A stretch of DNA of 9,795 bases from Gallionellaceae bacterium (lineage in GTDB: Bacteria; Pseudomonadota; Gammaproteobacteria; Burkholderiales; Gallionellaceae): positions 1-9,795 of the forward strand of contig JAUSKS010000311.1 in NCBI GenBank assembly GCA_030646595.1, in the 5' to 3' direction. Below are positions 1 through 5,851 of the stretch, in pieces. The translations under genes were made by a program, and so were the position numbers. Below the pieces are notes generated by a model. The model was given only the letters and a program-made list of their open reading frames with translations, ran no database searches and had not been told where the DNA came from. The number at the start of each line of letters is the position of its first letter. The first letter of the stretch is position 1.

Positions 1-1
1 C

Positions 2-1873
2 GAGCGGCGCACGCTGATGGAAAAAAAACAGGTGGAAACTGAGCTGTGGCAACAGCGCTGGCTTCTCGAAGACCTGGTGGCAAAGCGCACCGATGAACTT
101 GCGCAGGTGAATGAGCGCTTGCGCAAGGACATCACCGAGCGCAGAAGGACGGAAGAGGCGCTGTTTCAGGAAAAAGAACGCGCCCAGTTCACCCTCGAAT
201 CCATCGGCGATGCCGTCATTACCACCGATGCCAGTGGCAGGATAGAATACCTGAATCCTGTGGCGGCGCAGTTTACCGGCTGGAGCGCCGCAGAAGCGCT
301 GGGCCAGCCGCTGCAACAAGTGTTCAACATCATCAACGAAACCAGCCGGGAGCCGGCGGAAAGCCCGGTGGCCCGCTGCCTGCGCCTGGGCCACACCATC
401 GATCTAGCCAACCACAGCATTCTGGTACGGCGCGACGGCAGCGAGCTCACCATCGCCGACACGGCCTCGCCCATTCACGACCGGCAGGGGAAAGCCACCG
501 GCGCCGTGATGGTGTTCCACGATGTCACCCATGAGCGCAAGCTGGCCCAACAGTTATCCTACCAGGCAACCCACGACGCGCTTACCGGCCTCACCAACCG
601 GCGCGACTTCGAGCAGCGCCTGGAGCGTGCCCTGGCCAGTGTGCGCGCGGATGGCGTCGAGCACACCCTGTGTTATCTCGATCTGGATCGCTTCAAGGTG
701 ATCAACGACACCTGCGGTCATGCTGCGGGCGACCAGTTGCTGCGCCAGTTGAGCGCCATGCTGCTGGAACAGATGCGTGGCCGGGATACGCTCGCCCGCC
801 TGGGCGGCGACGAATTCGGCCTGTTGCTGGAGCATTGCCCCTTGGAGCAGGCGTGGCGCATTGCCGGTGAAGTGCTGCAAGCCATGCAGCAGTTCAAGTT
901 TGTGTGGGCAGGCAAAGTTCACAGCGTCGGAGTCAGCATCGGCGTGGTTCCGGTCACGGCTGCGAGCGAGAGCCTGTCCGCCGTGCTGCGCGCGGCCGAT
1001 GCGGCCTGCTACACCGCAAAAGGAAAGGGGCGCAACTGCATCTATGTTTACCGGGCCGATGATGCCGAACTGGCGCAACGCGGCAGTGAAATGCAATGGG
1101 TAGCGCGCATCACTCAGGCGCTGGAAGAAGACCGATTCGGGCTGTTCTACCAGCCGATCACTGAACTTGATCCTCATGGCGAACAACGCGCCAATTACGA
1201 AATTCTGGTGCGCATGCTGGAGCCGGACGGCCAGGTGATCGCGCCGGAGGCGTTTTTGCCCGCCGCCGAACGCTATAACCTGATGCCTGCCATCGACCGC
1301 TGGGTGGTGCGCCGGGTTATTGCCTGGCTGGCCGCGCTGCCCCCTGCAAGCGCACAGCGCGCCGCCATTTATTCGATCAACCTGAGCAGCGCTTCGCTGG
1401 CCGACCGCGACATGCTGGACTTCATCCGGGAGCAGATGATCCTGAACCAGATTCCGGGGCAGATGCTGGGTTTTGAAATTGCGGAAACGACAGCCTTCGC
1501 CAACCTGGTACAGGCCACCCATTTTTTTCGTGAGATAAAAAATCTGGGCTGCCGGACTACGCTCGATAATTTCGGCAACGCCATGTCTTCCATCGCTTGC
1601 CTGAACGTGTTGCAGATGGATTATCTCAAGATCGACGGCAGCTACGTAAAGGACATCGCGCAGAACCGCATCGCCCATGCGCTGGTGGAGGCCATCAACC
1701 AGGTGGCGCACCAAATGTCGGCCAAGACCGTGGGCGGATGGACGGACAGCCCTGCCATCATGGATGCCCTGGAGAAGATCGGCGTGGATCATGCGCAGGG
1801 CTACACCATCTCCAGACCGCGGCCATTGGCAGACTTGGGGAAGGAGCAAGAATTTGCTGCCCTCCAAAAATAA
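2..1873 (+). CDS. PAS-GGDEF-EAL c-di-GMP signalling protein, 5' end cut by window
   Basis: Makes c-di-GMP from GTP (GGDEF) and carries a probably inactive phosphodiesterase (EAL) domain. The frame is open to the left edge, so the ATG at 17 is unlikely to be the true start; upstream sensor domains are probably missing. Numbering from that ATG: a charged coiled coil at about 1-56, PAS at about 57-172, GGDEF at about 180-345, EAL at about 360-610. GGDEF residues 263-267 are intact. The metal-site pattern DLDRFK (222-227) is present, and an inhibitory-site RxxD (R254-D257) lies five residues before GGDEF. In the EAL domain E395, N455, E487, D517, K538 and QGY (594-596) remain. However, the usual DD pair reads D517-N518, and the usual AEGVE reads GGWTD (573-577), so the general-base Glu is Gly574. 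A diguanylate cyclase with a degenerate EAL is the likely role. The stop TAA is at 1871-1873. Confidence 0.93.
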   Translation, partial: ERRTLMEKKQVETELWQQRWLLEDLVAKRTDELAQVNERLRKDITERRRTEEALFQEKERAQFTLESIGDAVITTDASGRIEYLNPVAAQFTGWSAAEALGQPLQQVFNIINETSREPAESPVARCLRLGHTIDLANHSILVRRDGSELTIADTASPIHDRQGKATGAVMVFHDVTHERKLAQQLSYQATHDALTGLTNRRDFEQRLERALASVRADGVEHTLCYLDLDRFKVINDTCGHAAGDQLLRQLSAMLLEQMRGRDTLARLGGDEFGLLLEHCPLEQAWRIAGEVLQAMQQFKFVWAGKVHSVGVSIGVVPVTAASESLSAVLRAADAACYTAKGKGRNCIYVYRADDAELAQRGSEMQWVARITQALEEDRFGLFYQPITELDPHGEQRANYEILVRMLEPDGQVIAPEAFLPAAERYNLMPAIDRWVVRRVIAWLAALPPASAQRAAIYSINLSSASLADRDMLDFIREQMILNQIPGQMLGFEIAETTAFANLVQATHFFREIKNLGCRTTLDNFGNAMSSIACLNVLQMDYLKIDGSYVKDIAQNRIAHALVEAINQVAHQMSAKTVGGWTDSPAIMDALEKIGVDHAQGYTISRPRPLADLGKEQEFAALQK

Positions 1874-1939
1874 TTCTGCTTCACAGTCAGCCGTGGAACA
1901 ATGGAGGCGAAAAATGAGGCCAGCGGTGGAAGCAGAATT
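1872..1939. repeat. Perfect 11-bp inverted repeat after the GGDEF-EAL stop codon
   Basis: AATTCTGCTTC at 1872-1882 is the exact reverse complement of GAAGCAGAATT at 1929-1939, with a 46-nt loop. The left arm begins inside the stop codon. No T-run follows the right arm (it continues TCCC), so this is not a classical intrinsic terminator. The loop holds a strong GGAGG (1903-1907) followed by ATG at 1914. It could be a 3'-end stabilising stem or a regulatory stem for a tiny ORF. Confidence 0.5.
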
Positions 1940-2009
1940 TCCCGCTATACCTGCAATCGCTTCGAGCTCAATAAATAGTAGTATTTGCTGTAGAAATTAT
2001 GGTTTATAA
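1914..2009 (+). CDS. Possible 31-residue small ORF (weak)
   Basis: An ATG at 1914 follows GGAGG (1903-1907) at a good distance and opens a 31-codon frame ending in TAA at 2007-2009. The predicted peptide starts MRPAVEAEFPA, is Ser/Ile-rich and ends CCRNYGL. I recognise no family. An overlapping 25-codon frame starts at ATG 1901 (MEAKNEASGG..., stop at 1976-1978), with a poorer ribosome site. Both starts lie in the loop of the inverted repeat at 1872-1939. The ribosome-binding site is the only real support; chance is a serious alternative. Confidence 0.15.
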   Translation: MRPAVEAEFPAIPAIASSSINSSICCRNYGL

Positions 2010-2027
2010 AACAAAAAGGAAAATATC

Positions 2028-2342
2028 ATGGAAGAAAAATCTAAATCTATCTCTGGTAAAGATGCTCAGCAGAACCCTTCAACCGATGTCTTGAAATTAA
2101 TTTCCAAAAAATATTGCCCGCGCTTCGGGCAGACTGCAGTAGAAATGGGATTTATTTCCGAGGCCCGATTGAAAGAAGCCTTATGGTGCCAGATCGAAGA
2201 AGAGCTGGCCGGGCATGGTCACCGCTTATTGGGTGCAGTTCTGTTCGACAAGGAATGGATGACCAGCGACCAGATTGAGAAAGTAATGACTGCCATGCTA
2301 AAAAAAATAAGAGCAGAAGAAGGAGAACCCGAAGAGGGTTGA
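2028..2342 (+). CDS. Small MshEN-like protein of unknown function
   Basis: A 104-residue soluble protein with no signal peptide or membrane segment. The start is supported by AAGGA at 2016-2020, seven bases before the ATG. Residues 1-20 are polar and probably disordered; residues 95-104 are acidic. The core at 32-86 reads RFG-x4-E-x-G-F-I-x4-L-x2-A-L-x2-Q, followed by RLLG (66-69), then a W-M-T-x2-Q-I segment (77-83). That spacing resembles the two-part MshEN/T2SSE N-terminal motif (RLGxxL...G.I....L..AL..Q, then LG..L), some members of which bind c-di-GMP. This is pattern memory, not a search result. It follows a diguanylate cyclase gene 154 bp upstream on the same strand, which would suit a c-di-GMP reader. 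The gene is visibly more A-rich than the GC-rich gene before it. A weak stem AACCC/GGGTT (2326-2340) spans the stop region, without a T-run. Confidence 0.8.
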   Translation: MEEKSKSISGKDAQQNPSTDVLKLISKKYCPRFGQTAVEMGFISEARLKEALWCQIEEELAGHGHRLLGAVLFDKEWMTSDQIEKVMTAMLKKIRAEEGEPEEG

Positions 2343-2411
2343 TATTACCCTTTGCTGATTTAGCAGTTTACTCAGCAGTCAGAAATATAGGCGACATTCG
2401 GCATATCTAAA

Positions 2412-2587
2412 TATGGAGTGCGCATAACCAGCGACTTGGTTGTCGTTTTTTGACGACCTAGTCGAATGGCTAGTTGTTCCATCAGACATGTCTGCGCTTT
2501 CAAAGCGGCGACATGTACACCCGTAAAGGGTACGCCGTGGTTGTAAGGGGCTAAAGCCCCAACAACACACGCAGGCCGCACTCCATA
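2412..2587. repeat. 176-bp MITE-like element with terminal inverted repeats and internal hairpins
   Basis: TATGGAGTGCG (2412-2422) and its exact reverse complement (2577-2587) bound the element. A further outer pair, TATAGG (2386-2391) and CCTATA (2600-2605), lies just outside. Internal stems in order are AACCA/TGGTT (2426-2430/2437-2441), GTCGT/ACGAC (2442-2446/2453-2457), CTAG/CTAG (2458-2461/2470-2473, extendable by one C-G and one G-T pair), ACATGTC/GACATGT (2486-2492/2510-2516) with an inner CGC/GCG stem, ACCC/GGGT (2519-2522/2528-2531), and GGGGC/GCCCC (2547-2551/2556-2560) with flanking TTGT/ACAA. No target-site duplication is visible at either pair of ends. It could be a non-autonomous transposable element or a structured RNA closed by a long outer stem. 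Confidence 0.6.
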
Positions 2588-2842
2588 ATGAACCGGTTTC
2601 CTATAATTCATTATCCAACCATGTGGTTGTTTCCTTAATTACTGCCTTGTGAGTAATCCTTTCCCCTATTGCGATGCGCAGCAATCGCAGGCTTTGTGCG
2701 CTTGCGTACATACCGCGCAATAAATTTGTTTTAAGCTTCTTTCCTGAAAAGTTGGACATCGAGGTCCAATTTCCTTTCCCGTCTGTGCTGCCATACCTAT
2801 GTCTTACTACTTTAATCCCAGATTGTCCATTAGAAGAAATCA

Positions 2843-2969
2843 CGTCATTCCGGCGAAGGCCGGAATCCAGATAATTAAAAATTCCCCACGCAAGTGGGAC
2901 AACATCATGGTTTTGTCCGCTTCGCGGCGTATTTTTCATTGCTGGATACCGGCCTTCGCCGGTATGACG
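2843..2969. repeat. Facing pair of a dispersed palindromic repeat
   Basis: A 28-bp unit (2843-2870, starting CGTCATTCCGGC) and its inverted copy (2942-2969) flank a 71-bp spacer. Each unit is itself an 8-bp stem with a 4-nt loop: ATTCCGGC/GCCGGAAT (2847-2854/2859-2866) and ATACCGGC/GCCGGTAT (2946-2953/2958-2965). The two copies differ at one stem pair, changed on both sides so that pairing is kept. The spacer holds CCCAC/GTGGG (2885-2889/2894-2898), GGACAA/TTGTCC (2897-2902/2913-2918) and CCGC/GCGG (2917-2920/2924-2927). Outside lies another inverted pair, TCCATTAG (2826-2833) and CTAATGGA (2972-2979). The unit resembles the GTCATTCC...GGAATCC palindrome common between genes in beta- and gammaproteobacteria (from memory). 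Confidence 0.8.
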
Positions 2970-2974
2970 GCCTA

Positions 2975-2997
2975 ATGGATTATTTGGGTTAATCCAT
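2975..2997 (+). promoter_or_regulatory. Perfect 8-bp hairpin running into the mlaE start codon
   Basis: ATGGATTA (2975-2982) and TAATCCAT (2990-2997) form a perfect stem with a 7-nt loop. The right arm includes the first two bases of the ATG at 2996. The left arm overlaps CTAATGGA (2972-2979), which can instead pair with TCCATTAG (2826-2833) about 140 nt upstream. The two pairings exclude each other, so a structural switch on translation start is conceivable but unproven. If translation starts at the ATG at 3011, the stem ends 13 nt before it. Confidence 0.4.
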
Positions 2998-4117
2998 GCA
3001 ACGCCTGGACATGAGTTCCACTGCCATCGCTCAACCGACTGCGCAGGGTTACGCCCTATCAGGATATTGGACGACACTGGGCATAGACACTGTCGAGCAG
3101 CAATTGGCAGCGTTCCCCAGCGCTGACGCCACGGATATTGTAGTAGACGGCTCCGGCGTCAAGAATCTGGATACCGTAGGCATCTGGATATTGCAAAAGT
3201 GGCTGCAACAATTACGCAGCACGGGCCATACTGTGCAATTGCAGGGCTGGAACCCGCGATTTTTTAAATTACTTGAGCTTACTGCTGACTATCAACCCGC
3301 TTCCCTGCCCCCCTTACCCCGCACTGCTGCGCTGGAAAAAATCGGTCGCGCAGTCGGCAGTGTAGCCCAGCAAATATTTGCTCTGCTCAGCTTCGTGGGC
3401 GAGAGCGCTGCTGCCTTTGCGGGCAGCGTGGCTCATCCGGCGCGCATGCGCTGGCGTCCGATTTTGCACAATATCCACAGCGCCGGCTTTGGCGCCTTGC
3501 CCATCGTCGGCCTGCTTTCCTTTCTGATGGGCATTGTTATTGCCTATCAGGCCGCGGATCAGCTCAGGCAATATGGTGCCAACATTTTTGTGGTGGATCT
3601 GGTGGGCCTGTCCATGCTGCGCGAATTTGCGCCGCTGATGACGGCCATCATCGTGGCTGGCCGCTCAGGCTCGGCCTTTGCTGCGCAGATCGGCAGCATG
3701 TCAGTGAGCGAAGAAATTGATGCCATGCGCACGATAGGCATTCCACCTATAGAGATGCTGGTACTGCCCAAAATTATCGCGTTGATCATTGCGTTGCCGC
3801 TGCTGACTTTTTTTGCCGATGTGCTGGGTGTTTTGGGCGGCATGATTATGGCGCGCGCCCAGCTTGATGTCGGCTTCGACGATTTTTTTGTCCGCTTCAA
3901 TAAAGCGATCACCCTCTCCCCTTACTTGATCGGCATAGGCAAGGCGCCGGTGTTTGCCGGAATTATTGCGGTGGTGGGCTGTTTTCATGGCTTTAACACC
4001 AGCGGCGGTGCGGACAGCGTGGGCCGCCAGACCACGCGCAGCGTGGTGCAGGCTATTTTTTTCGTGATCGTGGCCGATGCGCTGTTCTCCATTCTGTTCA
4101 GTGCGCTGGATATTTAA
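2996..4117 (+). CDS. mlaE: STAS-MlaE fusion: lipid ABC transporter permease
   Basis: Inner-membrane permease of an Mla-type MCE transporter. Residues about 15-100 form a STAS domain like MlaB, with the conserved D-T-x-G turn at 59-62; E. coli encodes MlaB as a separate protein. Residues about 110-373 are MlaE: hydrophobic segments near 166-186, 211-222, 254-282, 312-332 and 350-370. The family signature begins AGRSGSAFAAQIG (221-233) and continues into VSEEIDAMR (237-245). A second conserved stretch, G-x2-S-V-G-x2-T-T (338-347 area), follows. At 373 residues it fits a STAS-plus-permease fusion. The start is uncertain: neither ATG 2996 nor ATG 3011 has a clear ribosome site, and the first sits in a hairpin. 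I give the longer form. It is the first gene of a four-gene operon; the ATPase starts 12 bp after its stop. No separate mlaB is needed. Confidence 0.93.
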   Translation: MQRLDMSSTAIAQPTAQGYALSGYWTTLGIDTVEQQLAAFPSADATDIVVDGSGVKNLDTVGIWILQKWLQQLRSTGHTVQLQGWNPRFFKLLELTADYQPASLPPLPRTAALEKIGRAVGSVAQQIFALLSFVGESAAAFAGSVAHPARMRWRPILHNIHSAGFGALPIVGLLSFLMGIVIAYQAADQLRQYGANIFVVDLVGLSMLREFAPLMTAIIVAGRSGSAFAAQIGSMSVSEEIDAMRTIGIPPIEMLVLPKIIALIIALPLLTFFADVLGVLGGMIMARAQLDVGFDDFFVRFNKAITLSPYLIGIGKAPVFAGIIAVVGCFHGFNTSGGADSVGRQTTRSVVQAIFFVIVADALFSILFSALDI

Positions 4118-4129
4118 CCTCATCCATAT

Positions 4130-4939
4130 ATGAACATGATTGCTACTGATGCGGATGTTGAAACGGTTATCGACATCAGTGATGTGTCCACACATTTCGG
4201 CGCACATATTGTGCACGATGAAATAAATATGCAGGTGCGGCGCGGCGAAATTTTTGCCTGTGTCGGCAGCAGTGGTGCGGGTAAATCCACTTTGCTGCGC
4301 GAAATGATCATGCTGCAGCGCCCGGATTCCGGCTCGATTCGTGTACTGGGAACTGATTTGCAAGCGCTGGATGAGGAGCAGGCACAGGCATTGCGCCAGC
4401 GCATGGGAGTGATGTTTCAGGGCGGTGGTCTGTTCGGTTCGCTGAACATCTGTGAAAACGTGGGCCTGCCCTTGCATGAGCATACCCATCTGGACCCAGC
4501 CTTGATCGACCAGATTGCTGCATGGAAAATTTCGCTCACCGGCCTGGCACCGGAAACCTGCCGCCAATATCCCTCTGAATTGAGCGGGGGCATGCTCAAG
4601 CGCGCCTCGCTGGCACGCGCGCTGGCCCTCGATCCGGAATTGCTGTTTCTGGATGAACCCACCTCTGGTCTGGATCCGGTCAGCGCCGCGGGTGTGGACG
4701 AACTGGTATTGAAACTGCGCGACTTGTACGGTCTGACCATCGTCATGATCACGCATGATCTAGATTTGCTGTGGCAAGTGGCTGATCGCGTCGTAGTGCT
4801 GGGCGATGGCCGCGTGCAGGGCATAGGCTCGATGGCTGAACTGTCGCAAATGGATCACCCGGCAATTCGCCAATATTTTGATGGTGCGCGCGGCAGGGCG
4901 GCGATCCCGCCCTCTTCGGCTGACCGCATAAAGGAATAA
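4130..4939 (+). CDS. mlaF: MlaF-type ABC ATPase
   Basis: Cytoplasmic ATPase that powers the lipid transporter through MlaE. In 269 residues all ABC motifs are visible: Walker A GSSGAGKST (46-54), Q-loop Gln97 (in MFQGGGLF), signature LSGGM (151-155), Walker B LLFLDEP (171-177) with catalytic Glu176, and H-loop His209 (ITHD). The GGGLFGSLNICENV stretch after the Q-loop is typical of the MlaF/Ttg2A branch. The tail after about 245 is short and polar. No strong ribosome site precedes ATG 4130, and a second ATG lies two codons later, so the exact start could shift by two residues. Its stop directly abuts the ATG of the MCE gene, which suggests coupled translation. No motif is missing, so an active ATPase is expected. 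Confidence 0.95.
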   Translation: MNMIATDADVETVIDISDVSTHFGAHIVHDEINMQVRRGEIFACVGSSGAGKSTLLREMIMLQRPDSGSIRVLGTDLQALDEEQAQALRQRMGVMFQGGGLFGSLNICENVGLPLHEHTHLDPALIDQIAAWKISLTGLAPETCRQYPSELSGGMLKRASLARALALDPELLFLDEPTSGLDPVSAAGVDELVLKLRDLYGLTIVMITHDLDLLWQVADRVVVLGDGRVQGIGSMAELSQMDHPAIRQYFDGARGRAAIPPSSADRIKE

Positions 4940-5851
4940 ATGGAAACCAAAGTAAATTATGCGCTGGTTGGCGGCTTCGTGCTGGTGTTGAGCAGTGCGC
5001 TGATCGCTGTCATCCTGTGGCTATCCAGCGGCGGCGGCTGGCAAAAAAAATATGATTTATATCTGGCGCTGGTGGATGAATCGGTGGCCGGCCTTAATCT
5101 CAACGCGGCAGTTAAATACCGCGGTGTGGATGTAGGCAAGGTGCGCGACATTCAGCTCGATGCGCAAAATCCGCAACAAGTCCGTTTAACTTTCGCCATC
5201 ATCCGTGGCACACCCATCAAGGAAGATACCGAGGCCGTATTAAAAACCCAGGGTCTTACCGGGATTGCTTATGTCGAGCTGGATGGCGGCAGCATGGATT
5301 CGCCGCCTTTGCGCGCAAACGCACCGGGAGAATATCCAGTGATCCGCACCAAACCTTCGCTCGCTGCCCGTCTGGAAAATCTGCTGAGCACGGTGCTGGC
5401 CAAACTGGATTCGACGACAGATAACTTCAACAAAATTCTCAGTGACCAGAACCGCGTGGCTATCACCAATACGCTGGCAGATATGGCTGTTTTTACGCGT
5501 ACCCTGGCTGCACGCCAACGCACCATTGATGCAGCCATCACCAGCGCGGCGCGCACTTTCGACAATAGTGCCCGCGTCTCGGCACAAATGAGCCCGGTGC
5601 TGGAAAGTGTGGATAACGGTGCCACCGCGGTTAGCAGTGCGGCTAAAAAGGTTGAGCTAATGGGTACAGATGTGCGGCGTTTAACCGACACTGCGCCGGA
5701 GCTGCAGCATCTGGTTGGAGAACTGAATATCCTCAGCGCCTCGTTGCGACGCGTTGTTGAAGAAACCGAACGCAATCCGCGCAGCTTCCTGTTCGGTCGC
5801 AACCCGGTACCCACTGGGCCAGGAGAAAATACAGAAGGATCCCGCAAATGA
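4940..5851 (+). CDS. mlaD: MlaD-like MCE protein with long helical tail
   Basis: Periplasmic lipid-binding subunit anchored in the inner membrane; MCE proteins form hexameric rings with a central lipid channel. Of 303 residues, 7-29 form a transmembrane helix. One MCE domain spans about 38-116, with YRGVDVGKV (60-68) and the TQGLTGIAYVEL strand (103-114). Residues about 139-280 look helical and polar/Ala-rich, followed by SFLFGR (282-287) and a disordered end. E. coli MlaD is much shorter (about 183 residues) and lacks such a tail. One MCE domain excludes PqiB (three) and LetB (seven). The tail might build a tube or needle across the periplasm. AAGGA (4931-4935) lies four bases before the ATG, which directly follows the mlaF stop. 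The gene ends in an ATGA overlap with the lipoprotein gene. Confidence 0.93.
   Translation: METKVNYALVGGFVLVLSSALIAVILWLSSGGGWQKKYDLYLALVDESVAGLNLNAAVKYRGVDVGKVRDIQLDAQNPQQVRLTFAIIRGTPIKEDTEAVLKTQGLTGIAYVELDGGSMDSPPLRANAPGEYPVIRTKPSLAARLENLLSTVLAKLDSTTDNFNKILSDQNRVAITNTLADMAVFTRTLAARQRTIDAAITSAARTFDNSARVSAQMSPVLESVDNGATAVSSAAKKVELMGTDVRRLTDTAPELQHLVGELNILSASLRRVVEETERNPRSFLFGRNPVPTGPGENTEGSRK

Larger units (their letters stand above)
2343..2995. other. Long hairpin-rich region without a credible gene
   Basis: About 650 bp between the small MshEN-like gene and the mla operon. Open frames exist on both strands, but they run straight through palindromic repeats, match no family I know and lack ribosome sites. 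The stretch is a near-continuous series of stem-loops. Besides the two elements listed separately, I see ATAATGAA/TTCATTAT (2585-2592/2607-2614, 8 bp perfect), CAACC/GGTTG (2616-2620/2625-2629), ATTACT/AGTAAT (2638-2643/2652-2657), TGCGAT/ATCGCA (2670-2675/2684-2689), TGCGC/GCGCA (2697-2701/2715-2719) and TTGGAC/GTCCAA (2752-2757/2764-2769). I find no convincing promoter. Degraded mobile DNA, a structured RNA, or several stacked small repeats are all possible. Confidence 0.6.

Noticed and set aside
554..1867. 437-codon open frame on the - strand
   Set aside because: It lies fully antisense to the PAS-GGDEF-EAL gene, whose motifs are all intact on the + strand. His/Gln/Arg-rich shadow of GC-rich coding DNA.
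2005..2010. TATAAA as -10 box for the MshEN-like gene
   Set aside because: A transcript from it would start at the ribosome site, and no -35 lies at proper spacing.
2372..2611. 79-codon open frame on the - strand in the hairpin region
   Set aside because: It runs through the 11-bp terminal repeats and all internal stems, has no ribosome site and matches no family I know. The palindromes explain it better than a protein.
2412..2770. Integron attC site or CRISPR array
   Set aside because: The hairpins differ from one another in sequence and spacing, so no direct repeat with spacers exists. The GTTRRRY/RYYYAAC core of attC is not seen at the stem ends.
2939..2968. Promoter TTGCTG-N18-TATGAC before mlaE
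   Set aside because: Only three of six -35 bases and four of six -10 bases match, and both boxes fall in the palindromic repeat; chance is likely.
2601..3077. 158-codon open frame on the - strand
   Set aside because: It crosses both units of the palindromic repeat and enters the start of mlaE on the opposite strand. Its GEGRYPA and LDSGLRRND stretches are translations of the repeat.
3701..4756. 351-codon open frame on the - strand
   Set aside because: Antisense to mlaE and mlaF, both of which have complete family motifs; no recognisable protein.
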